Assembly: GCA_949130495.1 (NCBI GenBank)
Contig: OX422215.1
Location: 68,029,244-68,093,243 of the forward strand
Direction: 5' to 3'
Origin: Sambucus nigra
Taxonomy: Eukaryota > Streptophyta > Magnoliopsida > Dipsacales > Adoxaceae
Length of the DNA stretch: 64,000 bases
Shown here: positions 12,801 to 23,699 of the stretch, one piece after another
Numbering within the stretch: position 1 is the stretch's first letter
Layout: the number at the start of each line of letters is the position of its first letter
The notes under the pieces: generated by a model
What the model was told of the DNA's origin: nothing
Database searches by the model: none
The model's input: only the letters and a program-made list of their open reading frames with translations
Made by a program: the position numbers and the translations under genes

Positions 12801-13561
12801 ATACCAAGATCTAGGTTCAAAGGGACAACCGAATATTGACTGACTCCTTGAAGAAATCACTGATTAGTTTCATAATCATATCTATTCGTATGATAAAATA
12901 AGTATTTCCCACCAAGTAAGTAAGGTTGTGCTTAGATTTTAATGCTTCTATATTTTGAAAATTCAAGTGGGGTATAGTAGGATACTTTTAATGGGAAGTC
13001 ACTTATGTGAGTGTGAAGGAGCCGCTTATATGAGAACTTTGAAAGGATGAAATTCTCTAAAGCACTCATAAAACTAGGAATTGTTCAGGGACAAAATGAA
13101 CACAACCGAAAGAACCAACTTTGTTGTAAATTTATTGTATGAAATCTATTGACTTAATTTACACAAAACACTGAATAGTTCAAGACATCTCATTCATTGA
13201 TCAGTAAGTAAATTCAATAGTTTCTTTCTTGGGAAAATTTAAGGCCAAAAGCTATCTCTCCTGATGCAGAATTTTTTTCATAGAACACTATTAGTGTATG
13301 AATAGTCTTTTATGTTTATCCAACTATTTTCATTCATGTGAAAGATTATTGGAATTTACAGTATTTAATTGAGTTAAAAAAATCAAATTTTGGTTAACTT
13401 TAGGGTCATTGAATATGGGACCCACGTGTATTTTGTGACGGTTGAAAGTGGTAACGTGTTCTCCCTCGAAAGAGTATAACATGGCATACTCACATGTGTA
13501 AAACCATAAATTAATGAATAAGAAATTGTATCTTAAACAACCCATTTGAAACATGAAATTT
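12801..13561 (+). other. Copia 3' untranslated segment
   Basis: No coding potential. It links the end of RNase H to the probable 3' LTR. A stretch near 12955 (TTCAAGTGGGG) resembles the purine-rich region common before copia 3' LTRs, so the LTR could alternatively begin near 12972. Confidence 0.5.
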
Positions 13562-14360
13562 TGTTGAAGTGTTATGTTAAAGCGCTTGTCTCAAATAGGA
13601 AGAATGCCAAAAATGAGTGTAGTATATTATAACTTATTTTGGCTTAAAGGCTTGGTGACCTTGGGGTATCCCAACTCTTTGAAGGAGGGAAGACTTACAT
13701 GGACTTGGATTGACTTCAAGGCCTATGCATCGTCGTCGCCGCCTATCCGACCCTGTCCAGCTTGGCTTAGCTCGACTCATGATCGTGGGCCTTGGGTCTT
13801 GGGACTTAACTTGATCAAAGTATAAACTTTTTGCCCCAATTTTATTAGACCTTTTATTTATTTCCGAGTCCATTTTTTGGTTTATTTCTGGCCCAAAATT
13901 TTATTTCAGTTTTTTATTACCTGTTGACTGTTCAGATGTTCATTTATTCTTTTTATTTCAACAGTTGTGAATGTTGGGATATTTTCCAATGATTTTTAAC
14001 CGTCACTTACTTAGTATAAATAAGTGGTTTGGTCATTCATTTTTGGAGTGTTCTTAAGACAGAAAATCTCTTAAGTCGGTCACGTTTTAATCCATACAAA
14101 AAAGAGAGTTTCTCATTGTTGGTTCACTAATGACTTGTAATTTGAAGTGTTGTTATTGTAAGAGAGATTGTTATGTCATGGGAGATTATTGCCACTGAGT
14201 CCGTGATTGACCAGTGCGTGGAAAATTTCATCTTAAAGAAAAAATATTCAACACTTGCCTCAATAAAAAATTTTGCATTTATTATCACTGTAAATTTGTA
14301 TATGTTAATTTTGAATTATTATTTACATATTAATTAATTAATGTTTATTTCTTCTGTAAA
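13562..14360 (+). repeat. Probable Ty1/copia 3' LTR
   Basis: It starts TGTTGAAGTGTTATG, a start typical of plant copia LTRs, and contains a TATA box (TATAAATAAG, 14015) followed about 150 bp later by the poly-T and AAAGAGAG-type leader. The 3' boundary is uncertain, as I see no clean CA terminus or partner LTR. Confidence 0.5.
14015..14022 (+). promoter_or_regulatory. TATA box of copia LTR
   Basis: TATAAATA, placed mid-LTR as expected for the U3/R junction. Confidence 0.5.
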
Positions 14361-14689
14361 ATAATTGAAAATTATTTTGGATAACATACCTTTCATGGTC
14401 GTTTCCGTGTCTTCCTCCATAAATGCTCAAAATGGTATACAAAAGGAGGAAAATCTTAAAGTAGTTCACACTAAAAAACCATGGTATATTAAACTAAAGA
14501 TCTATATAAGAAGTGGTAACAACACATACATGCATAACACCCACTGATATATGCTTGCACTGCATGTAAATCAGGCTGAGAGAACGAACTCCAAAACACC
14601 CTCCTTTCATAAACGCTTACCCCTTTCCATTTTTCTTTTTGAAAATTTAGCGTCCCTTTTTAGTTACGGATATCAATTCCAACATAAAG
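14361..14689. other. Intergenic, no feature recognised
   Basis: AT-rich, non-coding flank between the copia LTR and the RLP pseudogene. A polypyrimidine-rich stretch at 14590-14650 may be the decayed signal-peptide region of the pseudogene. Confidence 0.4.
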
Positions 14690-16095
14690 AATTTCAATGT
14701 GGTTGGGTTCATTGAGATTGAAAGGAATGCACTTGTTGAATTTAAAAATGGTCTCACAGATTCTTCAGGTCAACTCTCTTCTTAGGTTAGCCAAGATTGT
14801 TGTAGCTGGAAGGGAATACGATGCAACAACTGTACTGGCAATGTTACAAGAGTTGGCCTAAAAAACAAACCATGTTTTGTCGGGCAAGGTGATAGTAACT
14901 CATTTTTAGGTGGTAAGATAAGTACATCTCTTCTTGACTTGACTTAACATTCTTGGGTTCACTTGTGAATTTGCATCACCTTGATCTTTATTTTTTGTAT
15001 TTCACCGGAATGGTTCATTCTTAACCTCTGGACAAATGGTGATAAGAGAGCTTGGCTCTCAGATTTAAGTTGGTTGTCAGGTCTTTCTTATTTGAAATAC
15101 CTTGATCTAACTAGTGTTAACCTTAGCTCGACAAAATCTAACTGGCTCCAAGATGTTAATATGCTTCCTTCTTTGTCAGAGTCGTACTCGTTTGACTGTG
15201 AACTACACGACCTTCCACAATATTTACCAAACTTGAATATCACTTCCCTTTCTGTCATTGATATCAATTTTAACAATTTCAATACTTTTTTGCCCCAATG
15301 GTTATTTAACATTATTAGCCTCCAAGGTCTTTATCTCAGTGGTTGCAATTTGAAAGGCCTAAGTATAGGGAAATATTTGTAACTTCGTGGGCTTAGATAT
15401 TTTAGGAAATTCAATTAGGAGTGAGTCCATAGATATAGTGAGCATTTTGTCCCATTGCAATAATAATGGCTTTGAGATCTTACCTTTACAATATTTTCAA
15501 CTGAGTGGGAAATTGCCAAATTCAGTTAAATACTTCAATAAAAAACTAATATCCCTTGGTCTCGACGATAATAATTTATCAGGTCCAATCCCATAATCTA
15601 TTGGAAAGTTGTCTAATTTAGAGATGTTTAGTCTCACAGGCATAACTGGTTCCATACCCCAAAGCCTAGTAACGCTAGAGAAATTAACTACTTTGTAACC
15701 CTCAGAAATTGACTCGGAAGGCATTTTGTCCGAGATTCATTTCTAAGGTATCATAAAACTTAAAGATTACATCGTATCATATTCTTCAACAAAAGATCTC
15801 GTCTTCAATGTGATTCACTAATGGGTACCTACTTTCACTTGAGTCGTATTGTCGTTCGTAATTGCTAGATTGGTCCCAGATTTCTAGCATGGCTTGAAAC
15901 TTAAACTCATCTTTATGATGTAACGCTCACAAATGCTTCCATTTCAGACACAATACCTCATTGGTTTTGGAAAATGTCTCCATCTATTGGGAACATAGAT
16001 CTTTCTCGTAACCAAATAATTGGAACACTTCCAAATTCATTATATTTTCCCTCATACTCTTTTGTGGATTTAAGTTCCAACCTCTTAGAAGTTTA
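14690..16095 (+). pseudogene. Leucine-rich receptor-like protein pseudogene, copy 1
   Basis: The N-terminal cap is recognisable: IEIERNALVEFKNGLTDSSG followed by SQDCCSWKGIRCNNCTGNVT, the LRRNT_2 signature with paired Cys-Cys-x-Trp. Leucine-rich repeats follow in changing frames: WLSGLSYLKYLDLTSVNLSS, ISLQGLYLSGCNLKGL, LSGKLPNSVKYFNKKLISLG, LDDNNLSGPIP, then LSNLEMFSLTGITGSIPQSL, and near 15960 IPHWFWKMSPSIGNIDLS and GTLPNSLYFPSYSFVDLSSN. Intact relatives are cell-surface receptors of about 900-1000 residues with a C-terminal membrane anchor, active in pathogen perception. This copy has many stops, several frameshifts and no membrane segment. A second copy lies at 17715-53675 in pieces. Confidence 0.85.
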
Positions 16096-16503
16096 TAGTG
16101 TTAGATTATTGTGAATGCTTTACTTTTACCAATTAGGAATTAATTGGAACAGATTTGACACATAATCGAGCAAAGTAAGAGAAGTTTATATTGATAATAT
16201 TTTTCATGCTTTATAATTGATTACTGCAGCCCTTATACAGGCAAGAGAGATCAAACTCAGTTATAAAAATAACTAACTAATGTAACAGAATTGGAACTAA
16301 GCTAATAGAATTGGTTCGTTACAACTGACTATTTGGATACAACTGTCACCCAACTAACCGTGACATTTACATAGTGTTTGTATGATCTAAACGTTGTAGT
16401 TAATTTTGTTGTTGATTGAATAAACACCACCACATACAGCATATATACAACCTCTATTAAAGAAAAATAGTAGTCAATATTTTGCAGATAAAAATATTAG
16501 TGA

Positions 16504-16552
<49 letters not shown>

Positions 16553-16659
16553 ATATTAGAGATCTTATTAGTAAGTGTTGTATACAAGCTACATAGAACT
16601 TAAATTTGAAAAGATCTCCTCTAATAAGTGTGTGAATTTACTATAAATTTGAGCTTATT
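16096..16659. other. Intergenic, no gene recognised
   Basis: AT-rich. It contains the GA microsatellite at 16505-16549 and nothing else I can identify. Confidence 0.5.
16505..16549. repeat. (GA)n microsatellite
   Basis: GATAGATAGA followed by about 20 uninterrupted GA units. Confidence 0.95.
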
Positions 16660-17375
16660 AGATAAGTAGAACTAAAATGGAATATGTGGAGTGCAATTTT
16701 AGTAGTAATAGGAGGACAAATGGAGATGTGGTGAAATTGGAGGGTCATGAGATAGCTAAAAATGATCATTTTTGTTATTTAGGCTCGATTATCCAAAAAG
16801 ATGGAGTTATTACTCATAATGTTACTCATAGGATTAGAGCAGGCCGGGTTAAGTGGAGAAGTGCTACCGATGTTTTGTGTGATAGGCGTATATCTTTTGA
16901 AGTTAAAGGAAAATTTTTATAGGGCAACCATTATACCTGCCATATTACATAGAACAGAGTGTTGGGCAACGAAGAAACAAAATGTGCATAAAATGAGTGT
17001 GGCGGAGATGTGAATGCTAAGATGGATTTGTAGTATAACTCGAAAGGATAAAATTAGAAATGAACAAATTCGTGAAATTGTAAAAGTAGCTCCTATAGAA
17101 TTAAAATCTATAGAAAATCGACTTAGATGGTTTAGACACGTCAAGCGTAGACCAATGGATGCTTCATAAGGAAGAGTGATTTAGTTAATATTGATGCTAA
17201 CACAAGGGGTAGAAGTAGGCCTAAATTGACTTGGCAGGATATTATAAAAAAGAAGATGATATCATGTGATTTAACTAAAGACATTGCCCTGGATAGAATG
17301 GAGTGGAATGGAAAAATAGTATTCATGCAGCGGACCCCAAATAGTTAGAAAAAGGTTTTGTTGAGTTGAGTACTA
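16660..17375 (+). mobile_element. 5'-truncated non-LTR retrotransposon (LINE, RTE-like), ORF2 3' end
   Basis: Translation from about 16674 gives MEYVECNFS, HEIAKNDHFCYLGSIIQKDG, THRIRAGRVKWRSATDVLCD, then in a shifted frame CWATKKQNVHKMSVAEM, MLRWICSITRKDKIRNEQIR, ENRLRWFRHVKRRPMDA and a terminal KxLEKGFVEL-like piece at about 17345. This is the conserved C-terminal part of the plant LINE reverse-transcriptase polyprotein. The catalytic part of RT and the endonuclease are absent, as expected from 5' truncation during target-primed reverse transcription. Stops and one frameshift near 16918 make it inactive. I see no poly-A tail or TSD. Confidence 0.85.
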
Positions 17376-17714
17376 GATAAGATGCCGAGTCGTTCTTTTA
17401 GAATTTATTTTTACATTTTCCTGTAGCATTAGATAATTTTCTCTTTTATAATTTTGGGCTGGACTAATTATTTTATTTCTTAATTATTTATGATTTGTTA
17501 TGAAAGTAAAGTACTGGACTCAAATATTTTTTTATTTGTGCAATCATGATTCTTATCGTTTGCACCAATCAGATATCAATCTCATACATTGAACATATCT
17601 CATGAATTGAATAGTACATGGTCAATGTGTTTTACTACTGTTTGATGAATCATGGTTACTTTGATAATGTTTTGAAGGTCAAACTACATGGTGGTAGATG
17701 TTATCTAATCACAT
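17376..17714. other. Intergenic, no feature recognised
   Basis: AT-rich, non-coding. Its right part may be degraded RLP sequence, since recognisable RLP similarity begins just to the right. Confidence 0.4.
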
Positions 17715-17770
17715 GATAACTACAGTTACCAAGTTAAATGCTGCAGCAATAGCTTTCAGGTCTTACCTTT
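17715..17770 (+). pseudogene. RLP pseudogene copy 2, fragment a
   Basis: GCAGCAATAGCTTTCAGG followed by TCTTACCTTT aligns with copy 1 at about 15455-15489 (TGCAATAATAATGGCTTTGAG, then ATCTTACCTTT). After the CACTA-2 insertion, similarity continues at 29714 with the same spacing, so this is the piece immediately left of the insertion. The last three bases TTT are the CACTA-2 target-site duplication. Too short to identify alone; the call rests on alignment with copy 1. Confidence 0.65.
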
Positions 17771-17935
17771 CACTACACCAAAAACCCCAAATTGGCACAC
17801 CTTGATATAAAAAATCTAGCACAGTTTTAAGCCGTGCCAAATTTTGGCACTGTTTAATAATAATCTGACACACTTTTAAGCCGTGCCAAATTTTGGCACT
17901 GTTTAAAAGTGTGCCAAAATTGAGAACACTTAACT
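17771..17935. repeat. CACTA-2 left terminal and subterminal repeats
   Basis: The terminal CACTACACCAAAAACC is followed by AATTGGCACA and two copies of TTTTAAGCCGTGCCAAATTT with TTGGCACTGTTTAA, in both orientations. The same motif set recurs at the right end, as expected for transposase-binding subterminal repeats. Confidence 0.85.
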
Positions 17936-19420
17936 AAAATATAAATATCCTAAAAAAAATTAATACCCTTAATGATTTTTGTTCTCCCGCTCTCTTTCCT
18001 CTCTCCCGCTCGCCTCCCGCTCTCTCTATCTCCCGCTCTCTCTCTCACACACAAATCCCTAATCGCCTCAATGATTAAGACCAGTACCAGGAGAAGAAGA
18101 GCGGCGGTGATTGTGTGGTTGCTATGGTAGCACCGGCGGTGGTAGAGCCTAGGGTTTTTGAAGAACCGGGTCGTGTTGGTGGCAGGGGCGGATCCACCCC
18201 AAGCCGAGGTGGGGCAATCGCCCTAGTTCAATTTTAGAAAAAAAAATATAGGGGTTTTACCGGACCTCTCTCTCTCTCAACCTCACCGGACCTCTCTCTC
18301 TCTCAACCTCACCAGATCTACGGACCTCTCAACCGGTCACCGGAGCTAGGCTCTCACACCGTACCTCTCTCTCAAACAGCAACAGCAAATTGCCACATAC
18401 CTGTTGCCAACACAGGTATGTTTTTTTTATCTTTTTTATTTGTTAATCAACAAAATTTGAAATTTGTTTTTAAATTGTGTTGAAATTTCTGTTTATATTG
18501 TGTTGAAATTTGTGTATCCATGTCCATGTGAAATTTGTGCTAAAACAGTTTGAATAAACAAAGTTGTGTTTAAACTGTGTTCAAATTTGAAATTTGTATT
18601 AAACAATTTGAAGTTTGAAATTTGTGTTTAAAATAGTTTAAAATTTGTGTTTAAAACTAGTCTGAAATTGTTGTAATTATAGGAAGTCATGGAGAAATAA
18701 GTAAAAACAATCCAAAAAAAGTTTAGGAATCCAAATTTAGGTAATTATTACCTCAACATTTTTAGGGTTAAAAATTGCAAAAAAAAATCCAAAAAATTAG
18801 TTTGGGGGTAAAAGTTGGATCTTGTTGTTGACTATTTGTTTGGTAGTTTTTTTATTTGTTAAATGATGGACAAGAGTTCTTTTTATTTTCTCACCTCTTT
18901 ATGTTTTATTTTTTCATAACTTTTTCAATGCATTTTAGAAACAATACATTATAAGCTTTCACTTTAGTCGTCTGATAAAAACAATCTTCAACAAAATTCC
19001 ATCAGTTTAAAAATCAGCTGCTAAAATAATGTGTGGGTATTGAAATTTCAAATTATTTTATCCAAAAGGAGAGTAAATAAAAGGAGCTCTTGTTTGACTT
19101 ATCTGGGGTTAGATTATATCATGTTTAAAATTAGTGCTATGAATTATTGGTTTTTGACTCAAAATATTGTGAATTAGTTTTCAGCATAAATTACTCAACA
19201 ATAATATAGAATGTGGTTGGATCCAATTTCTAAAATGCTGCAATCTTTAATGACTGGGTTCTCTTTTTGTGAATGTTAGTAGGCTTGTTGTTGTAGAACA
19301 CTTTTTGAGGTTGTAAAGCAATTCCTTTTTTACGACTGAGCCTCTTGTATTTTATTGTTTCATATTTATTTCTTTCCATAATACATAATGTGTTTAAGCC
19401 AGTTGTATACTCTTTTAACA
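17936..19420. other. CACTA-2 left internal region, no gene recognised
   Basis: Pyrimidine-rich 5'-leader-like stretch at 17985-18060 (CTCTCTCCCGCTC repeats), then a short block at 18183-18225 starting CAGGGGCGGATCCACCCC that resembles a terminus of plant hAT-type elements. Next is a three-copy ~27-bp minisatellite (CGGACCTCTCTCTCTC.. AACCTCAC) at 18268-18330, followed by AT-rich DNA with repeated GTGTTGAAATTTGTGTTTAAA-type phrases at 18470-18660. No supported coding sequence. Confidence 0.5.
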
Positions 19421-19712
19421 GGACCCTTTGTAGCATTTCATGGCAGGGTGGCAGCATTTAAAAGTTGTTACAACAAAGCAAAAGTATGAAAAAATATGCG
19501 AGAAGAAGTTATCAACTCCCGTTGAGGTATGTTTTATACAACTTATCTTTTTGATTGGATTTTCAACTGTGCTATAAATTATGTTCTTTTTGAAGGTTTT
19601 ATGCAAGTCTCACCCAGTGGAGTTTGCATCATACTTCCATTATTGCCATTCGATCAACGACCTGATTATGAATTCTTGAAGCGTTTGTTTCATGAATGTT
19701 TCAATCATGAAG
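19421..19712 (+). pseudogene. Captured casein kinase 1-like (CKL) exon fragments
   Basis: Two exons with intact GT-AG borders. Exon a (recognisable from 19449 to 19526) reads [20 protein letters not shown] then LSTPVE, with donor GT at 19527. Exon b (19596-19712) reads [19 protein letters not shown], then after a frame change [20 protein letters not shown], with donor GT at 19713. Both match the C-lobe of plant casein kinase 1, a Ser/Thr kinase, including the exon junction at V-E|V-L-C-K. A ~10-bp gap inside CHS..DQRPDY, relative to the family, causes the frameshift and could reflect slippage between ATTCG repeats. The kinase N-lobe and catalytic loop are absent. A captured host fragment inside CACTA-2; no function expected. 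Confidence 0.9.
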
Positions 19713-19799
19713 GTATTTACTCAAAGTTTTCTATACCTTAAGTCTGATATGCGTCGCAATGTGCAAAGTTCACATGACATCATTCTCAGTAGATATGCA

Positions 19800-19942
<143 letters not shown>

Positions 19943-20163
19943 ATGTGTTGTTGATGTGAATATGATTGACTAAAGGATTGTATTTGTAAACAAGTTGCAT
20001 ACAATAAGACTAATAGGATAATTTAAAGCATTGTCTGCTTTAAAATATACATATATTTCGATGTGTTGTTAATGTGAATATTTATTTATTTCATTATATA
20101 TTGAACCATTTGCCTTTCTGATATGTTCTTACATGTAATGGACATATGGATTTTTGTGAGTAG

Positions 20164-20256
20164 GTAGGAGATCCCAAGTTTTTATTTGAAGGCAAAATCA
20201 TACAAAGAATGGAGCTTCTTGTTTTGAGCACCTCCAGCTCCATCCAATCTTAATCA
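20164..20256 (+). pseudogene. Captured D-type cyclin exon fragment (CYCD2/4-like)
   Basis: An open segment preceded by an AG acceptor-like site reads VGDPKFLFEGKIIQRMELLV then LST. This matches the cyclin-box segment of plant D-type cyclins (family LQVGDPKFVFEA, then IQRMELLVLSTL). Similarity is lost after LST, and a stop follows at about 20250. D-type cyclins activate CDKA to drive G1/S entry. Only about 24 residues of one exon survive, so no activity is expected. It lies on the same strand as, and 450 bp downstream of, the casein kinase fragment, both inside CACTA-2. The closest subgroup is a tentative call. Confidence 0.8.
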
Positions 20257-20519
20257 AGTAACTACAGGTAACTATTACTTAGTATCCATTTATTAACCTT
20301 TTAAAATGCAATGAATTATTTCTACTCAACATTTATAGTTTGTCTCTTTCATTCTATATTTAATCATTCATTTTAAACTTTGAAAATCACTTCATGGCTT
20401 ACTTTATGAGCTTATTTAGTTAAATTGGTGGAAGGGATTTGCTGGTGGTTTGGTTTTGGAATTTGCTGTTGTTGTTGAGTTTACTTTAAATGTTAAAACA
20501 TGTTGGATTTAACGAATAA
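20257..20519. other. CACTA-2 spacer, no feature recognised
   Basis: AT-rich, non-coding, with an intron-like appearance downstream of the cyclin fragment. Confidence 0.4.
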
Positions 20520-21394
20520 GCAAATGAAACGAATACCTCGCACAGGACTAATGTAACTTGTACGAATTGACCGCGTAGTCACAGGTCTCCCGGTTTCAGA
20601 ATATAACGATAATTTGCAAAAACCAACACTTAAAACATAAAAATAGGCCGTTAAAGGGTGAAAACCCAAACTAGCCCACAAACGTACCCGTAAGAGACAC
20701 AAACACCTCGAACGGGATCAATGTAACTTGTACGAACTGACCGAATAGTCGCGAGTCTCCCGATTGGAGAATATGATGATAATCTCAAAATATGTTGATT
20801 TGGCTTGAAAACAAGTCGTTGAAGGGTGAAAACCCAAACCAGTCCCCAAACGGCCCCGTAAGAGGTACGAACACCTTGCACGGGACCAATGTAACTTGTA
20901 TGAACTGACCGCGTAGTCACGGGTCTCCCGATTTGAGAATACGACGATAATTTGCGAAAATCAACACTTAGACTTAAAAACAAGCCGTTAAAGGGTGAAA
21001 ATCCAAACCGCCCCCCAAACGATCCCGTAGGAGGCACGAACACCTCGCACGGGACCCATGTAACTTGTAGGAACTGATCGCGTAGTCTCGGATCTCTCGG
21101 TTTGTGAATAGGACGATAATTTCCAAAAATCAAATGTAAACTTAAAAACAGGTCGTTAAAGGGTGGAAACCCAAATCAGCCCCCAAACGACCCCGTAGGA
21201 GGCATGAACACCTCGCACGGGACCAATGCAACTTGTAGGAACTGACCGCGTGGTCCCGGGTCTTCCGGTTTGAGAGTATGACGATAATTTGCAAAAAACA
21301 CACTTAGACTTAAAAACAAGCCGTTAAAGGGTGAAAATCCAAACCAGCTCCCAAACGGCCCCGTAGGAGGTACGAACAACTCACACGGGACTAT
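20520..21394 (+). repeat. Tandem array B, 168-bp unit (left part of the CACTA-2 array)
   Basis: The landmark CCCCGTA(A/G)GAGG recurs at 20690, 20858, 21027, 21195 and 21363 (168-169 bp apart). Each unit holds AAAGGGTGAAAACCCAAAC, then CACGGGACCAATGTAACTTG, then GACCGCGTAGTC, then GACGATAATTTGCAAAAA. The array is cut mid-unit at 21394 by the gag-only LTR element and resumes mid-unit at 26804. Confidence 0.95.
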
Positions 21395-22534
21395 TGTAAG
21401 GACATTTTTCTCATGTCCGAAATGTTTCATTTATTTATGTCGTACGTCGCTACAATTGGCACATCACCTCACGATCTCACATGACAGCCTCTATCCAAAT
21501 TCCAGGAATCAAGCATGCATTATCTCCATTAATATGTCCCTCATCTGCATCAACGACTTCACGTTCCTTGATTGTAGGCTCGTAATGCAAGTGGAACGCA
21601 AGAGAAGTCAAATCAGTGAAACAAGGCTTGATAGGGATGTTCAAGGGAAAATTGGTAATTTTACAGCCACCGTCCAAAGGACCGGTCAACTGGAAAGTTG
21701 AAGAGCTTGTCGCAACAAAGATACTGGAAGAAACGGTACCTCAATCCGAGCTACGGTGAACAAGTTATGGCCCGTTGAAAATGGAGATATGTTCATTGAA
21801 AATTCTCTTCATGTATTTCCCTATAAATACCAACTTCGGGAGAGTTGTTTTGTAAGACTTTAGAAGACGTTTTTGAGAGTCCAAATACATGTAGTCTTCA
21901 TATTTTTGAGTCCCAAGACTCATGTTTTGATTCACACAATTGCCAAACTTTTGTGAATCTTTTTGTGTAACCCAAGAACACAACTTTGGTTTGTTCAACC
22001 CTTGTGGAGAAGCCGTTCTCTTCTTCATTGCTGCCCTCCTGGAAAGGGAAAATTCCAGCCGACAAACTTATGGAGAAGCCGTTTCTCTTCTCCATTGCAG
22101 CCCTACTGGAAAGGGATAGTTCCAGCCGCGACTACAGAATCCGATACCCGAGGGTAATTCTTAGTCAACTTGTATTTTCATTGTAATCCGATTGTAAGCC
22201 GTTTTCTTACAAATTATAGTGAAAATAAATGGTTTTGCCCCTGAGGGGGATTTTTCCTTAATTGCATGTGTTTGAATGTTCTTGCGTAGATTATCAATTT
22301 ATTCAATCACATACTGCTGCATGTTTAGCGTTTGTTTGTGTTAAAAGGGTTTTATATATAATTTGATCATTTGAACGCGAGCACACACGTCTTCAATTTG
22401 TTTTATCCTGCATGCTATATTTTATTTGATAAATCATCTAGATGCATGTCTTTGGGTTTAACTAAAATTTGGGTTTAATTAAAATTGGTTTTTATTTGAG
22501 AAGTCACAATATTTCCGCTGTAGCTGCACTCTCA
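21395..22534 (+). repeat. 5' LTR of gag-only element
   Basis: 1140 bp, TG...CA ends. It matches the 3' LTR at about 98% by eye except that it lacks the 159-bp block present there. Confidence 0.92.
21822..21829 (+). promoter_or_regulatory. LTR TATA box
   Basis: TATAAATA, repeated at 26091 in the 3' LTR; the likely start-site element of LTR transcription. Confidence 0.6.
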
Positions 22535-22537
22535 AAT

Positions 22538-22550
22538 TGGTATCAGAGCG
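22538..22550 (+). promoter_or_regulatory. Primer binding site (initiator tRNA-Met), first copy
   Basis: TGGTATCAGAGC lies 3 bp after the 5' LTR end, complementary to the 3' end of plant initiator tRNA-Met. Confidence 0.8.
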
Positions 22551-22630
22551 GGTTACGCTAATTTATCGCGTGATCCTGATTTTTTGAGGATTTATTTTTT
22601 GATACAATTTGACTTCTCAAGTCGTCAAAT

Positions 22631-22643
22631 TGGTATCAGAGCC
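22631..22643 (+). promoter_or_regulatory. Second PBS-like copy
   Basis: TGGTATCAGAGCC, 93 bp downstream of the first, within a shared TCAAATTGGTATCAGAGC context. It matches one more base of the tRNA end than the first copy. Confidence 0.6.
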
Positions 22644-22687
22644 TGTTGCACTAAGTTATTGTGATTTGATTCTGATTTTGCACAAAA

Positions 22688-23691
22688 ATGGCTTTTGATG
22701 GTTTTGATGATCTTCGATGTCAAATTTTTGAAAAAATTAATTGGAAAATTCACACGAACTCTTGCTTTAAATCTTCTGTTGAAAACGAATGTGATAGGTG
22801 TCCTTGTTGTGAGGGTGTTGGTCACACGTTACATGAGTGTACCACAAATTTAAAGAAGAAATTGAATAAACCGATTTTTCATGTTTCTACCCTTAGTGAT
22901 TGTGATTCGGAAGAAGAAGTTTTTTATGCTTCTAGGCGAGAGTTTCCCATCCATGTGATTAGTAATGATAGTGAAGGTGATGACAGTGTGGATGAAAGTG
23001 AGGAGGAAAGTGTAGATGAGCATGACTTGCAAACTGCTTTCAATGAACTTTATGCTGAAACTTTGAAAACAAAGAAAGAAAATTTGAAATTGAAAGCTCA
23101 ATTGAAAGAGTGTGCCATAAAAATAATGATTTTTTAATTAAAGAACTTAGGACACATGAGAAAATTTTGAAAGAGAATCTTGAGTACGTCGAGGGTGAGA
23201 GAGATAGTCTTAGAGGGTTGATGGAGACTATGAAAAAGGAGCTTTTAGAGTTTGAGGAGTCTAAACGAGTACTTGAATCGAGGATAGGTGAACTTGAGGT
23301 GAAATTGAAAGATTCAAGTAAAGTGAAATTTGATTTGGAGTCTAGGTCTGAAAAACTTGATAAGATTTTAGGCACAGTCGAGATAAAAAATGATAGGGGT
23401 GGGATTGGTCTTGAAAAATATGTTGCACCCATTCCCACACGTGTGAGAGAGCCCCCTAGGATTGTTAAGAAAGAGACACCTACGAGTGTTAGGAAAGAGC
23501 CCCCTAGGAACATCGTGAGAGTGCCTCCTAGGATCATTAGGAGAGATCCACCTAAGAAAATTCAGAAAGCGCCACCTAGGAAATTGATGAGGGCACCACC
23601 TAGGAATTTGAGGAGAGGGCCACCTTTAGGTAACACACACCGCCCGATTTACACTTGCAACCATTGCGGTAGGCAAGGTCATCTTAGGTGA
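22688..23691 (+). pseudogene. Gag-like protein of SIRE-type copia, frameshifted
   Basis: From ATG 22688 the first frame includes a zinc knuckle in CDRCPCCEGVGHTLHEC (C-x2-C-x4-H-x4-C), then LSDCDSEEEVFYASR, an acidic stretch and a coiled-coil-like segment up to 23137. A frameshift near 23110-23137 moves the continuation into another frame (to 23691): a long charged coiled coil (ERDSLRGLMETMKKELLEFE), eight or so proline-arginine repeats of the type PPR(I/N/K)(I/L)..., and a second knuckle CNHCGRQGHLR-stop-FC, in which a TGA replaces one residue. The N-terminal UBN2 capsid part typical of copia gag is missing. It would bind nucleic acid in particles. The proline-arginine repeat tract is unusual. 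Confidence 0.8.
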
Positions 23692-23699
23692 TTTTGTTA

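Larger units (their letters stand above)
5705..14360 (+). mobile_element. Decayed Ty1/copia retrotransposon, with internal insertion
   Basis: In order on the plus strand: a gag UBN2-type fragment (5760-6147), a 3.5-kb unrelated insertion, protease, GAG pre-integrase, integrase, reverse transcriptase and RNase H relics (about 9690-12800), a 3' untranslated segment, and a likely 3' LTR from 13562. Gene order protease-integrase-RT-RNase H is that of Ty1/copia. The 5' LTR is not visible. CACTA-1 ends directly at 5704, so the 5' end was probably separated by that insertion. Numerous stops, frameshifts and substituted catalytic residues mark an old copy. Confidence 0.8.

Noticed and set aside
13574..13873. 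Overlapping ORFs on both strands near 13600-13870 as a gene
   Set aside because: They fall within the probable copia LTR and show no domain.
21963..22186. Serine-rich ORFs present at 21963-22186 and again at 26232-26455
   Set aside because: They are duplicated only because they lie in the two LTRs of the gag-only element.
22538..22643. tRNA gene fragments at TGGTATCAGAGC
   Set aside because: They are primer binding sites at LTR junctions; no cloverleaf can be formed from the surrounding bases.
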